64,000 nt of DNA from Streptomyces griseorubiginosus (GTDB lineage: Bacteria > Actinomycetota > Actinomycetes > Streptomycetales > Streptomycetaceae). This document shows positions 32,015 through 41,216 of this stretch, one piece after another. How positions within the stretch are numbered: position 1 is the first letter of the stretch; each line of letters opens with the position of its first letter. Both the position numbers and the translations under genes were made by a program. The notes beneath the pieces were generated by a model. That model made no database searches and had not been told where the DNA came from. It worked only from the letters and a program-made list of their open reading frames with translations. The stretch lies in assembly GCF_001514195.1 (NCBI RefSeq), contig NZ_KQ948741.1:124001-188000 (forward strand), given 5' to 3'.

Positions 32015-32857
32015 ATGTCGTCCCATGAGGCTCAGGAATCGCAGGAGCCCGAGACCCCGCATCTCGACTTCCAAGGCACGACGCCGTACGAGGACTACGT
32101 CAAGGCGGACGTGCTCACCCACCTCCAGCACACCCTCTCCGACGATCCCGGAGAGATGGTCTTCCTGGTCACCACCCAGGTCATGGAGCTGTGGTTCACC
32201 GTCATCGTGCACGAGTGGGAGACCGCGGCCGCCGCGCTGCGCTCCGACGACGTGCCCACGGCCGTCGCCGCGCTGAAGCGGTCCGTGCGTGAGCTGGAGG
32301 CGCTGACCGCCTCCTGGAAGCCGCTCGGCCAGCTGACCCCCGCGCAGTTCAACTCCTACCGCTCGGCCCTCGGCGAGGGCTCCGGCTTCCAGTCGGCGAT
32401 GTACCGCCGCATGGAGTTCCTGCTCGGCGACAAGTCCGCGTCCATGCTGGTCCCGCACCGGGGCGCGCCCCGCGTCCACGCGGAGCTGGAGAAGGCGCTG
32501 CACGAGCCGAGCCTGTACGACGAGGTGCTGCGGCTGCTCGCGCGGCGCGGGCACGCGGTCCCGGCAGCGGTGCTGGACCGTGACGTCTCGCTCCGGTACG
32601 AGCCGTCGGACGAGGTGGAGGCCGTCTGGACGGCCCTCTACTCGGGCCCCGAGAACGACGAACTCGCGCGTCTCGGTGAGGCGTTGACCGATGTCGCCGA
32701 ACTGGTGTGGCGCTGGCGCAACGACCACCTCGTCGCCACCCGCCGCGCGATGGGCTCCAAGGCCGGCACCGGCGGCTCCGCCGGGGTGGCCTGGCTGGAG
32801 AAGCGCGCCCGCAAGAACGTCTTCCCCGAGCTGTGGACGGCGCGGTCCCATGTCTGA
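32015..32857 (+). CDS. kynA: tryptophan 2,3-dioxygenase
   Basis: 280 aa from the ATG at 32015 (CAGGAGACAGCG upstream). Heme enzyme opening the indole ring of tryptophan to N-formylkynurenine. Landmarks: LTHLQHTLSDDPGEMVFLV, the substrate-side segment TQVMELWFTVIVHEWE, FQSAMYRRMEFLLG, the proximal heme histidine in WRWRNDHLVATRRAMG and the mobile loop KAGTGGSAGVAWL. Overlaps kynU by 8 bp, so the two are coupled; together with the hydrolase downstream they make anthranilate from tryptophan. Confidence 0.96.
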   Translation: MSSHEAQESQEPETPHLDFQGTTPYEDYVKADVLTHLQHTLSDDPGEMVFLVTTQVMELWFTVIVHEWETAAAALRSDDVPTAVAALKRSVRELEALTASWKPLGQLTPAQFNSYRSALGEGSGFQSAMYRRMEFLLGDKSASMLVPHRGAPRVHAELEKALHEPSLYDEVLRLLARRGHAVPAAVLDRDVSLRYEPSDEVEAVWTALYSGPENDELARLGEALTDVAELVWRWRNDHLVATRRAMGSKAGTGGSAGVAWLEKRARKNVFPELWTARSHV

Positions 32858-34103
32858 ACTCGCATTCAAGGCACAGGAGTTGGACGCCGGTGACGAACTG
32901 GCGGGCGTGCGCTCCCGGTTCGTCCTGGACGACGTGGTGTACCTGGACGGCAACTCGCTGGGTGCCCTCCCGGCGGCCGTCCCGGGGCGCGTCGAGGATG
33001 TCGTACGGCGTCAGTGGGGGTCCTTGCGGATCCGGTCCTGGGACGAGAGCGGCTGGTGGACCGCGCCCGAGCGGATCGGTGACCGCATCGCTCCCCTGGT
33101 CGGGGCCGAGGCCGGGCAGGTCGTGGTCGGCGACTCGACAAGTGTCAACGTCTTCAAGGCACTTGTGGGCGCGGTGCGGCTCTCGGGCGGTCCGGACTCC
33201 GGTCGGGACGAGGTCGTCGTGGACGCGACCACCTTTCCCACGGACGGGTACATCGCCGAGTCCGCGGCCCGGATGACGGGCTGCACGCTGCGCGCGGTGA
33301 CCCCGGCGGAGGTGCCGGGCGTGCTCAGCGGGCGTACGGCCGCCGTCCTGCTCAACCACGTCGACTACCGCAGCGGGCGTCTGCACGACCTGCCGGGGCT
33401 GACCGCCGCCGTGCACGGGGTGGGCGCGATCTCCGTCTGGGACCTGTGCCACAGCGCGGGCGCCCTGCCGGTCGGGCTCGACGCGCACGGGGTCGACCTC
33501 GCGGTCGGCTGCACCTACAAGTACCTGAACGGCGGCCCCGGTTCACCGGCGTACCTCTACGTCCGCCGCGAGCACCAGGACCGCTTCGACTCCCCGCTGC
33601 CGGGCTGGACCTCGCACGCCGATCCCTTCGGCATGAGCCCGTCCTACCGTCCGGCGGAGGGCGCGGTGCGCGGTCGCGTGGGCACGCCCGACATCCTCTC
33701 CATGCTCGCCCTGGAGGCGGCCCTGGAGGTCTGGGACGGGGTGTCGATCGACGCGGTGCGCGCCAAGTCCCTCGCCCTGACGGACTTCTTCCTGGAGTGC
33801 GTCTCGTCCCGTGTCGACGAGGGCCGCGTCGAGTGCGTGACCCCCGTGGCCCACGCGGAGCGCGGCAGCCAGATCGCGTTGCGCTGCGACGACGCAGGTG
33901 CGGTGATGAAACGGCTGGTCGAGCGGGGTGTGGTGGGCGACTTCCGGCACCCTGACGTGCTGCGGTTCGGTTTCACGCCGCTGTACGTCGGGTTCGCGGA
34001 CGTGGAGCGGGCGGCGGGCGTACTGGCGGAGGTGCTGACGGAGGCGCGGGCGGAGGTGCAGGCGGAGGTACCGGCGGAGAACGCCAATCCTCACCCAGCG
34101 TGA
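32850..34103 (+). CDS. kynU: kynureninase
   Basis: 417 aa from the ATG at 32850. PLP enzyme cleaving kynurenine to anthranilate and alanine. Landmarks: VYLDGNSLGALP, VVVGDSTSVNVFKAL, VWDLCHSAGALPVGLD, and the PLP lysine in GCTYKYLNGGPGSPAYLYV; substrate loop GWTSHADPFGM. The C-terminus carries an extra run of Ala/Glu/Val repeats (AEVLTEARAEVQAEVPAE). Second gene of the kyn operon. Confidence 0.95.
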   Translation: MSELAFKAQELDAGDELAGVRSRFVLDDVVYLDGNSLGALPAAVPGRVEDVVRRQWGSLRIRSWDESGWWTAPERIGDRIAPLVGAEAGQVVVGDSTSVNVFKALVGAVRLSGGPDSGRDEVVVDATTFPTDGYIAESAARMTGCTLRAVTPAEVPGVLSGRTAAVLLNHVDYRSGRLHDLPGLTAAVHGVGAISVWDLCHSAGALPVGLDAHGVDLAVGCTYKYLNGGPGSPAYLYVRREHQDRFDSPLPGWTSHADPFGMSPSYRPAEGAVRGRVGTPDILSMLALEAALEVWDGVSIDAVRAKSLALTDFFLECVSSRVDEGRVECVTPVAHAERGSQIALRCDDAGAVMKRLVERGVVGDFRHPDVLRFGFTPLYVGFADVERAAGVLAEVLTEARAEVQAEVPAENANPHPA

Positions 34104-34217
34104 CATCCCCATGTCCGCGCACGTCACCAGCCTGATACCGTCCCGGCCAACGGCCGAATTTCCTTCCAGGAAGCTTCACGGTCCGTCAGAACCGTTCCGT
34201 CGCTGAGAGGTTGGAGC

Positions 34218-35132
34218 ATGCCCGACGACGCCGCAGGCCGTGCCGCCGCGGAAGCCCGTGCCGCGGCCGAGGAGGAGTCGGCCTTCTCGCACCCGGTGGT
34301 CGACCCCGACGTCACCCTGGCGTACGGGGACGACCCCGACCAGGTGATCGACTTCTACGCCCCGCGTGAGACCCCGGCGCCCGGGGGCCGGCTGGTGCCC
34401 CTGGTCGTCGTCCTGCACGGCGGGGCGTGGCGGGCCCGGTACGACCGGCGGCATGTGACGCCGTTCGCGGACTTCCTGGCCCGGCGGGGCTTCGCGGTGG
34501 CCAACGTGGAATACCGGCGGGGCGGGGCCGCCCTGCCGGCCCAGCGCGGAGCGGGGGAGGCCGGCCCCGTCGCCGGACGCTGGCCCGAGACCTTCGACGA
34601 CGTGGCCGCCGCGATGGACGCGCTTCCGGCGCTGGTACGGGAGGCGCTCCCCGAGGCGGATCCTCGCCGCATGGTCGTCACCGGGCACTCCGCGGGCGGT
34701 CACCTCGCGCTGTGGGCCGCTGCTCGGCACGTCCTGCCGGCCGACGCCGTCTGGCGCACCGACCGCCCGGCACCGCTGCGCGGTGTCGTCGCCCTGGCCC
34801 CGATCGCCGACTTCACGGTGGCCGACAAGCTGGACGTGTGCGGTGGGGCCTGCCGTCAACTCCTGGGCGGGGAAGAGGCGTTCACCGAGCGGGTGCCGTA
34901 CGCCGACCCGGCCCTCCTGCTGCCCACCGGCATCGCGACCACCCTCGTCCAGGGGCGGGCCGACCTGGTCGTACCGCAGGCGGTCGCCGAGGCCTACGCG
35001 GACGCGGCGGCCAAGGCGGGCGAGGTGGTCGGGCTGACCCTGCTGGAGGAGGCCGGCCACTTCCCGCTGATCGACCCGGCGGCGGACGCCTGCGCGGTGG
35101 TGGCGGAGGAGATCGCCCAATTGGCCTGGTGA
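34218..35132 (+). CDS. alpha/beta hydrolase, probable kynurenine formamidase
   Basis: 304 aa from the ATG at 34218 (GGTTGGAGC upstream). Esterase/lipase-type fold: oxyanion motif VLHGGAWRARYD at about 70, nucleophile TGHSAGGHLALW near 155, acid in VQGRADLVVP, and His in EAGHFPLIDP near the end. The HGGxW motif is shared by arylformamidases. Lying 114 bp after kynU and with no other formamidase in view, it is the natural candidate for N-formylkynurenine hydrolysis, completing Trp to anthranilate. That specificity is inferred from context. Confidence 0.83.
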   Translation: MPDDAAGRAAAEARAAAEEESAFSHPVVDPDVTLAYGDDPDQVIDFYAPRETPAPGGRLVPLVVVLHGGAWRARYDRRHVTPFADFLARRGFAVANVEYRRGGAALPAQRGAGEAGPVAGRWPETFDDVAAAMDALPALVREALPEADPRRMVVTGHSAGGHLALWAAARHVLPADAVWRTDRPAPLRGVVALAPIADFTVADKLDVCGGACRQLLGGEEAFTERVPYADPALLLPTGIATTLVQGRADLVVPQAVAEAYADAAAKAGEVVGLTLLEEAGHFPLIDPAADACAVVAEEIAQLAW

Positions 35133-35286
35133 CCGCCGGGTGGGGGGTGTGGCTCCCTCCCGGTGATACCCGTCATACCTGAGAGCTACGGCTCGGAAGA
35201 GCTCCCTGGCGGGACGCGGACGACGACTCGCGCTCCGTAACTTCCCCTCCATACAAGCCCGATGGCCGGGCGGAGGGGAGACGACC

Positions 35287-36351
35287 ATGGGGCGGATCCG
35301 GCGCGGTGCGCGCAGCGGGTACGGGCAGTCGCGTCGCACTGACGGCGATCACGGAAGCGCCGGTCAAGAGCGTGACGCCGCCGCCGGCACCCGCCGTACC
35401 CACAGATGGCGTCGGGCTCTGGTCGCCGCCCTCCTCGTCACCGCCGTGGTCGCCCCGCTCTCCGCCGCCGCCCGTCCGCAGATCCCCGCCCCACCCCCGG
35501 CCGCGCTCCCGACGCTCACCGCGGCCACCCTCGACCGTGCCTACGCGGCCAACCGCGCCAACGCCGAGGCGGCCGCCCGGATGGCCGCGGCCCACGGCGA
35601 CACCCACCGTGCCAAGGCCGACGGGGAGTTGGCCGACCCCGTCCGCCGGCTGCTCGCCTTCGACGGCCGGGGCACCGGAGAGGCGACGGAGGTCCTCGGC
35701 GACCTCGCCCGCGCCGACCGTGTGGCGGTCCTGGTCCCCGGCTCCGACACCTCCCTGGACACCTACCCCCGCTTCCGGGCCACCGCCGAGGCTCTGCACC
35801 GGCAACTGACCAGGACCGCTCCCCGGGACACCCGTACCGCGGTGGTCGCCTGGCTCGGCTACCGCACCCCGGACACGGTGAGCACCACGGTCCTGACCAC
35901 GGACAGGGCGGACGAAGCGGCCCCCGCGCTGAGCGAGTTCATCGGCCGGCTCCACGGCATCGTCGGCACCGGAGCGACCGTCTCCCTCGTCTGCCATTCC
36001 TACGGCACCGTCGTCTGCGCGCGAGCCGCCGCCCACCTGGACGTCGACGACCTGGTCCTGATCGGCAGCCCCGGCACAGGGGCGGACACCGCGGCCGGTC
36101 TGCACACCCCCGCGAGGATCTGGGCGGCCCGCGGCAAGGACGACTGGGTCGGTGACGTCCCCCATGTGAGGACCGACCTGTTCGGCGTCACCGTCGGCTT
36201 CGGCACCGACCCGGTCTCCCCGGCCTTCGGCGCCCGTGTCTTCGCCGCGGGCGAGGGCGGTCACAGCGGCTACTTCACCCCGGGCTCGGTCTCCCTGGCC
36301 AACCTCGCCCGGATCGTCCTCGGGGACACCGCGGAGGTGACCCGTGGCTGA
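35287..36351 (+). CDS. exported alpha/beta hydrolase (DUF1023 type)
   Basis: 354 aa from the ATG at 35287 (GGAGGGGAGACGACC upstream). A long basic N-terminus then a membrane/signal helix (LVAALLVTAVVAPLSAAA, about 42-60). The domain after about 125 has VAVLVPGSDTSLDTYPRF and the nucleophile elbow VCHSYGTVVC, with HSGYFTPGS at the end supplying His; this is the DUF1023 alpha/beta hydrolase pattern. Substrate unknown. Its stop overlaps the acyltransferase start by 8 bp, so the two are coupled, perhaps acting on the same cell-surface molecule. Confidence 0.85.
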   Translation: MGRIRRGARSGYGQSRRTDGDHGSAGQERDAAAGTRRTHRWRRALVAALLVTAVVAPLSAAARPQIPAPPPAALPTLTAATLDRAYAANRANAEAAARMAAAHGDTHRAKADGELADPVRRLLAFDGRGTGEATEVLGDLARADRVAVLVPGSDTSLDTYPRFRATAEALHRQLTRTAPRDTRTAVVAWLGYRTPDTVSTTVLTTDRADEAAPALSEFIGRLHGIVGTGATVSLVCHSYGTVVCARAAAHLDVDDLVLIGSPGTGADTAAGLHTPARIWAARGKDDWVGDVPHVRTDLFGVTVGFGTDPVSPAFGARVFAAGEGGHSGYFTPGSVSLANLARIVLGDTAEVTRG

Positions 36352-37591
36352 GCACCGCACCCGCCACCCCCGCAACCGCGCCCACCACCCCCGCAGCGGC
36401 GTACGCGTGGGCGTACGACAGGCCGCGGAGCGGATCGACGCGGCGACACCTCCCGAGCGGGACCGTGCCGTGGACGCCCTGCGCGCCCTCGCGATCCTCG
36501 GTGTGGTCCTCGGCCACTGGCTGGTCACTGCCCTGGTCGTCGACGGCGGCACCCTGCACACCGCGAGCCCGTTGCAACACATGCCCTGGCTGGCCCCGAT
36601 CTCCTGGGTCTTCCAGACGCTGGCCGTGTTCTTCCTGGTGGGCGGCCATGTGGCGACCCTCGCCTACACCTCTGCACGCGCCCGCGGGACGACGTACCCG
36701 CAATGGCTGAGAAGCCGTCTGGCCCGGCTGTTCAAGCCGGTCGCCGCCGTCCTCGCGCTGTGGACGGTGACGGCGACCGCCCTGCTGCTGACGGGCGCCC
36801 CGTTCGGCACGGTCCGCACCCTGGTCAAGCTCGCCCTGTCCCCGCTGTGGTTCCTCCTGGTCTTCGGCGTGCTCACGGCGGCGACCCCGCTGCTGCGGAG
36901 GCTCAACCCGCTGTGGCCGCTGGCCGTCGTCCTCCACGTGGATCTGGTGCGCTTCGGACTCGGTGGCCCGGACTGGCTCGGCTGGGTCAATCTGCCGGCC
37001 GGCTGGCTCGTGCCGTACACCCTGGGCGCTGCCTGGACACGCGGCGAGCTGGAGGGGCGGCGCGCGGGGTGGCTCCTGCTCGGCGGGGGTGCGGTGGTGA
37101 CGGCGGTGCTGGTCGGGTGGGCGGGGTATCCCGCCTCGATGGTCGGCGTGCCGGGCGCCGCCGTCTCCAACCTGAACCCGCCGACGCTGGCAGCCGTCAC
37201 CTTCGGCCTGGCCCAGTGCGGAGGAGCCCTCCTGCTGCGCGACCGACTGCGCAGCGGCATGCGCCGCCCGACGGCCTGGGCGGCGGTGGCGCTGGTCAAC
37301 CTCTCCGCGATGACGATCTTCCTCTGGCACCAGACCGCGCTGATGGCCACCACGGCCACCGGCCTCGCCGCGGGCCGGCTCCCCGGTCTGCACACCGTCC
37401 CCGACGGCCTGGGGTGGGTGGCGGCCCGGCCGGTCTGGCTGCCGGTGTTCGCCCTCGTCCTGGCGGTCTGCCTGGTGGCCTTCCGGTCCCTGGAGCAGGG
37501 GCCGCGCCGGACCGGGGGCCGGGCCTCGCGGGTGATCCATGTCCACCGCCGTACCGAACCGGCGGCAACGAAGGAGGTGCGTGGTGCCTAG
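36344..37591 (+). CDS. acyltransferase 3 family membrane protein
   Basis: 415 aa from the GTG at 36344. About ten membrane helices. The opening RDRAVDALRALAILGVVLGHW is the hallmark of acyltransferase-3 (OafA/NolL-like) proteins with the catalytic His in the first helix, and NLSAMTIFLWHQTALM near 325 is the second conserved block. They move acyl groups to extracytoplasmic sugars or lipids. It overlaps both neighbours (hydrolase by 8 bp, kinase by 8 bp), making a four-gene chain with the sensor kinase and regulator. Confidence 0.9.
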   Translation: MAEHRTRHPRNRAHHPRSGVRVGVRQAAERIDAATPPERDRAVDALRALAILGVVLGHWLVTALVVDGGTLHTASPLQHMPWLAPISWVFQTLAVFFLVGGHVATLAYTSARARGTTYPQWLRSRLARLFKPVAAVLALWTVTATALLLTGAPFGTVRTLVKLALSPLWFLLVFGVLTAATPLLRRLNPLWPLAVVLHVDLVRFGLGGPDWLGWVNLPAGWLVPYTLGAAWTRGELEGRRAGWLLLGGGAVVTAVLVGWAGYPASMVGVPGAAVSNLNPPTLAAVTFGLAQCGGALLLRDRLRSGMRRPTAWAAVALVNLSAMTIFLWHQTALMATTATGLAAGRLPGLHTVPDGLGWVAARPVWLPVFALVLAVCLVAFRSLEQGPRRTGGRASRVIHVHRRTEPAATKEVRGA

Positions 37592-39029
37592 GGTGGTCGG
37601 CGTGACGGAGACGGGGATCCGGCGGAGGGTCGTGCGCCGACTGCTGCGCTGGCTGGGGGTGTTGAGGGACGACCTGTGGACGACGCGGCCCGATCCGCTG
37701 CCCCCGTCCGTGTGGCTGCGCTGGCTGCCGCACGGCGTGATGTGGCTGGTCGCCTTCGGGGTGACGGTCGGCGTCGTGGCGCCCCTGATGGACGGCGGCG
37801 GGGTGGGAGGCAGTGTCGCCTTCGCGATCGGTCTCGCGGCGGGCGCGGCCGTCGTGTTCGCGTTGTGGCGGCCCGTCCCCGCGTGGTGGCTGTCGACCGC
37901 GGCCATGATGGTCGGCGCTCTCGAAGTGCGCCGACAGCTGCTGGCCGGCGGCTCGCACGGCTTCACCTGGCCGTGGACGGCCGGTGGACTCATCGGGCAC
38001 CTGGCCGTACTGCTGCTGCTCGCCCTGCGGGTGCCCACCCGGGTGGCCGTCGAGGCGCTGGCGGTGACTCTGCTGCTCACCTACCTCGTCGAGGGCGTGC
38101 TGGGCGCACCCGACTTCCAGCCCACCGGGGTGCTCGCGGCGATCCTGTTCACCGTCGTGGTGGTGCTCGGCACCGCCCTGCGGGGCCGCCGTGAGGCCAG
38201 CAGGGCACTGGTCGAGCAGACCACCCTCACCGCCGAGGAACGCGCCCGCCGCACCGTGCTGGAGGAGCGCAGCCGTATCGCCCGTGAACTGCACGACGTG
38301 GTCGCCCACCACATGTCCGTCATCTCGATCCAGGCCCAGGTCGCCCCCCACCTCGTGGCGGACCCGTCCGAGGAGCTGAAGGAGAACCTCGCCGGCATCC
38401 GGCAGAACGCGCTGGAGGCCCTGACCGAGCTGCGCCGCGTCCTGGGCGTGCTGCGGTCCGAGCACCCGGAGACACCGGAGGCGTCCGCCGACCCCGCCAC
38501 CGGCACCGCCCCGCACGCCCCGCAGCCCACCCTGGACCGGATCGAGGCGCTCGTGGAGAACACCCGGGCCGCAGGGCTGACGGTGGTGCTCCGGTGCAGT
38601 GGCGAGCGGTGGTCGCTGCCGCCGGGCGTGGAGCTGTCGGCGTACCGGATCGTGCAGGAGGCGCTCAGCAACGTCCTGCGGCACGCGCCGGGCGCGGAGG
38701 CCCACGTCCATGTCGAGTACCTGCCGATCGGCGTGGTCGTCGAGGTCGCCAACACCCGCCCGACGCGACGTGCGGCTCCCTCCGAGGGCGCCGGACACGG
38801 GCTGCTCGGCATGCGGGAGCGGGCGGCGATGCTCAGCGGCGTCCTGCTGGCAGGCCCCCAGCAGGAGGGCGGCTACAAGGTGTACGCCTACCTCCCGGCG
38901 TCCCCGGCCGACCGGGACCCGCTCCCCGCATCCCCGAGCGCCGCAGGCAGGACCCGACCGGCCACGACTCCCACCGATCCGGCCTCCGCCCGGCACCGGG
39001 CCGACGACTCGAAGGAAGACACCGCATGA
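37584..39029 (+). CDS. NarL-family sensor histidine kinase 1
   Basis: 481 aa from the GTG at 37584 (AAGGAGG 6 nt upstream). Five or six membrane helices (about 50-185), then a HisKA_3 dimerisation domain with the phosphorylated His in RSRIARELHDVVAHHMSVI and a HATPase with SAYRIVQEALSNVLRHA (N box) and GHGLLGMRERAAML (G box). The C-terminal 50 residues are disordered. Stop overlaps the regulator start (ATGA). Its signal is unknown; co-transcription with an acyltransferase and hydrolase hints at envelope stress. Confidence 0.93.
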   Translation: MPRVVGVTETGIRRRVVRRLLRWLGVLRDDLWTTRPDPLPPSVWLRWLPHGVMWLVAFGVTVGVVAPLMDGGGVGGSVAFAIGLAAGAAVVFALWRPVPAWWLSTAAMMVGALEVRRQLLAGGSHGFTWPWTAGGLIGHLAVLLLLALRVPTRVAVEALAVTLLLTYLVEGVLGAPDFQPTGVLAAILFTVVVVLGTALRGRREASRALVEQTTLTAEERARRTVLEERSRIARELHDVVAHHMSVISIQAQVAPHLVADPSEELKENLAGIRQNALEALTELRRVLGVLRSEHPETPEASADPATGTAPHAPQPTLDRIEALVENTRAAGLTVVLRCSGERWSLPPGVELSAYRIVQEALSNVLRHAPGAEAHVHVEYLPIGVVVEVANTRPTRRAAPSEGAGHGLLGMRERAAMLSGVLLAGPQQEGGYKVYAYLPASPADRDPLPASPSAAGRTRPATTPTDPASARHRADDSKEDTA

Positions 39030-39736
39030 CGAGCGGCACGACCGGCACGACCGGCATGAACGGCACGACCGGCAGCATCCGCGTGCTGATCGCCGACGAC
39101 CAGCAGATGGTCCGGCAGGGCTTCAGCGTGCTGCTGGGCGCCCAGCCCGGTATCGAGGTGGTCGGGCAGGCCGTCGACGGCCTGGACGCCGTCGCCAAGG
39201 TCGCCGAACTCGTCCCGGACGTGGTTCTGATGGACATCCGCATGCCCGAGCTGGGCGGCATCGAGGCCACCCGCCGCATCACCGGGGAGCGCCCCGGGAT
39301 CAGGGTGCTGGTGCTGACCACCTTCGACCTCGACGAGTACGTCTACGAGGCGCTGCGGGCCGGAGCCTCCGGGTTCCTGCTGAAGGACGCCTCCGCGGAG
39401 CAGCTCGCCGAGGCCGTGCGGGTGGTGGCGGCCGGGGACGCGCTCCTCGCGCCCGGGATCACCCGGCGTCTGATCGCCGAGTTCTCCCGTCTGGACGACC
39501 GGCCCCGCGCCCCGCTCAAGAGCAGGGTCGGCGAGCTGACCGAACGGGAGACGGAGGTCCTGGCCCTGATCGCGCAGGGCCTGTCGAACGCGGAGATCGC
39601 CGGACGGCTCGTCGTGGCCGAGCAGACGGTGAAGACCCATGTGGGCCGCATCCTGGTCAAGCTGGGCCTGAGGGACCGTACGCAGGCGGCGGTGTTCGCC
39701 TACGAGTCGGGGCTGGTGAGACCGTCGGGCTACTGA
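39026..39736 (+). CDS. NarL-family response regulator 1
   Basis: 236 aa from the ATG at 39026 (ATGA overlap). A short Thr/Gly-rich head (TSGTTGTTGMNGTTG) precedes the receiver: IADDQQM (acid pocket), phosphoacceptor Asp in VVLMDIRMPELGG, LTTFD and LLKDAS; then a LuxR helix-turn-helix LTERETEVLALIAQGLSNAE...VKTHVGRILVKLGLRDR. Transcription factor controlled by the kinase before it. Very similar to the regulator at 41213, so the two systems arose by duplication. Confidence 0.94.
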   Translation: MTSGTTGTTGMNGTTGSIRVLIADDQQMVRQGFSVLLGAQPGIEVVGQAVDGLDAVAKVAELVPDVVLMDIRMPELGGIEATRRITGERPGIRVLVLTTFDLDEYVYEALRAGASGFLLKDASAEQLAEAVRVVAAGDALLAPGITRRLIAEFSRLDDRPRAPLKSRVGELTERETEVLALIAQGLSNAEIAGRLVVAEQTVKTHVGRILVKLGLRDRTQAAVFAYESGLVRPSGY

Positions 39737-39839
39737 CCCCGGTCCCTCCCGGCCCGCCCCGTAGTACCTGAGACGGACCCCCGAGGACCCCCCTCACTGG
39801 TGACGACGGCGACCCCCGGCCCCGCCTACCGTTTCGACC

Positions 39840-41216
39840 GTGACCCATACGACCGAGACGCACACGACACTCTCGCCGGGCGGCAGCGACGGGGTTGAGC
39901 CGTACAAGCCCCGCAGCCCGGAGTTCCGGGCCGCCATGGACGCCCTGCGGGGCCTGCGGCACGACCTGATCACCGACGCGTTCGCCTACCGGCCGCTGCC
40001 GCCGACGTCCGCCGACAGGGGCCTTGCCCGCGTGCTGTCCGGCCGGCTGCGGGAGTACGCGGTCTGGACACCCCACGCGCTGATCACCGCGGCCGGTCTG
40101 CTCGCGATGCTCATCGGTGCGGACAACAGCGGCCGCGGCGCGACCACGAACGTCCTCGTCGGTGTGCTCGCCCTGGCCCCGGTCCTGCTGACCATGGTCC
40201 GCCCGGTCATGGCCTTCTGGCTGTCGCTGGTCGCGACCGCGATCACCTACGCGCTGGCCTCGACCCAGTGGGAGGAATGGCCCTGGCTGGCGGGCAGCTT
40301 CGCGTGCCACCTGGTGGTGCTCACCGTGGTGGCCCTGCGCACCAGGCCGCGCACAGCGGCGTGGATGTGGCTGCTGACCCTGGTCTACGGCCTGGTGTGG
40401 CAGGGCGCCTTCGGCAGCGATGTCTGGCACTACCGCCACTCCAACACCTTGGAACTGCTGTTCGTCTCCGCCCTGTTCCTGCTCGTCGTGAGTGTCTGGC
40501 ACATACGCAAGGACGCCCAGCAGTCGGTGACCGCCCAGCAGACGGTGACCGCGCACGAGCGTTCCCGACGCACCCTGCTGGAGGAGCGCACGACCATCGC
40601 CCGCGAGCTGCACGACGTGGTGGCCCACCACATGTCGGTCGTCGCCATCCAGGCCGAGGCCGCGCCCTACCGGGTGGAGAACCCGCCCCCCGAGCTGGAG
40701 AAGGCCTTCGCGACCATCCGGGAGAACGCGGTGGCGGCCCTCACCGAGATGCGCCGGGTCCTCGGAGTGGTCCGCGCCGAGGACTACGAGGCGCCGGACG
40801 CCCCGCAGCCCACCCTGGCCGACCTCGACGCCCTGCTCGACAACGTGCGGGAGGCGGGTCTGAGCGTGGACAAGACGGTCACCGGGGCGGTGCGCGAACT
40901 GCCGCAGGGCGTCGAGCTGTCGGCGTACCGGATCGTCCAGGAGGCCCTGAGCAACACCCTGCGGCACGCCCCGGGGGCGAGCGCGCGGGTCGAGATCGGT
41001 TATGTGCTGGGCGGCCTGGGACTGCGGGTGGTCAACGGCCCGTTGCCCCACCCGGCGCTGGTGAAGCCCTCGCCCGGGGCCGGACACGGCATCACGGGCA
41101 TGCGGGAGCGGGTCTCCATGCTGAACGGCGAGATGACGGCGGAGGCCACGGACGAGGGAGGCTACGAGGTGACGGTGTTCCTGCCGGTGCCGCTCGGCGG
41201 CGAGGGCGCGGCATGA
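39840..41216 (+). CDS. NarL-family sensor histidine kinase 2
   Basis: 458 aa from the GTG at 39840. Several membrane helices between about 75 and 225 (HALITAAGLLAMLIGA; VLVGVLALAPVLLTMV; LELLFVSALFLLVVSV), HisKA_3 with ERTTIARELHDVVAHHMSVVAI, and HATPase with SAYRIVQEALSNTLRHA and GHGITGMRERVSMLNG. Same architecture as the kinase at 37584, with a different N-terminal sensor. Overlaps its regulator (ATGA). Confidence 0.93.
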   Translation: MTHTTETHTTLSPGGSDGVEPYKPRSPEFRAAMDALRGLRHDLITDAFAYRPLPPTSADRGLARVLSGRLREYAVWTPHALITAAGLLAMLIGADNSGRGATTNVLVGVLALAPVLLTMVRPVMAFWLSLVATAITYALASTQWEEWPWLAGSFACHLVVLTVVALRTRPRTAAWMWLLTLVYGLVWQGAFGSDVWHYRHSNTLELLFVSALFLLVVSVWHIRKDAQQSVTAQQTVTAHERSRRTLLEERTTIARELHDVVAHHMSVVAIQAEAAPYRVENPPPELEKAFATIRENAVAALTEMRRVLGVVRAEDYEAPDAPQPTLADLDALLDNVREAGLSVDKTVTGAVRELPQGVELSAYRIVQEALSNTLRHAPGASARVEIGYVLGGLGLRVVNGPLPHPALVKPSPGAGHGITGMRERVSMLNGEMTAEATDEGGYEVTVFLPVPLGGEGAA

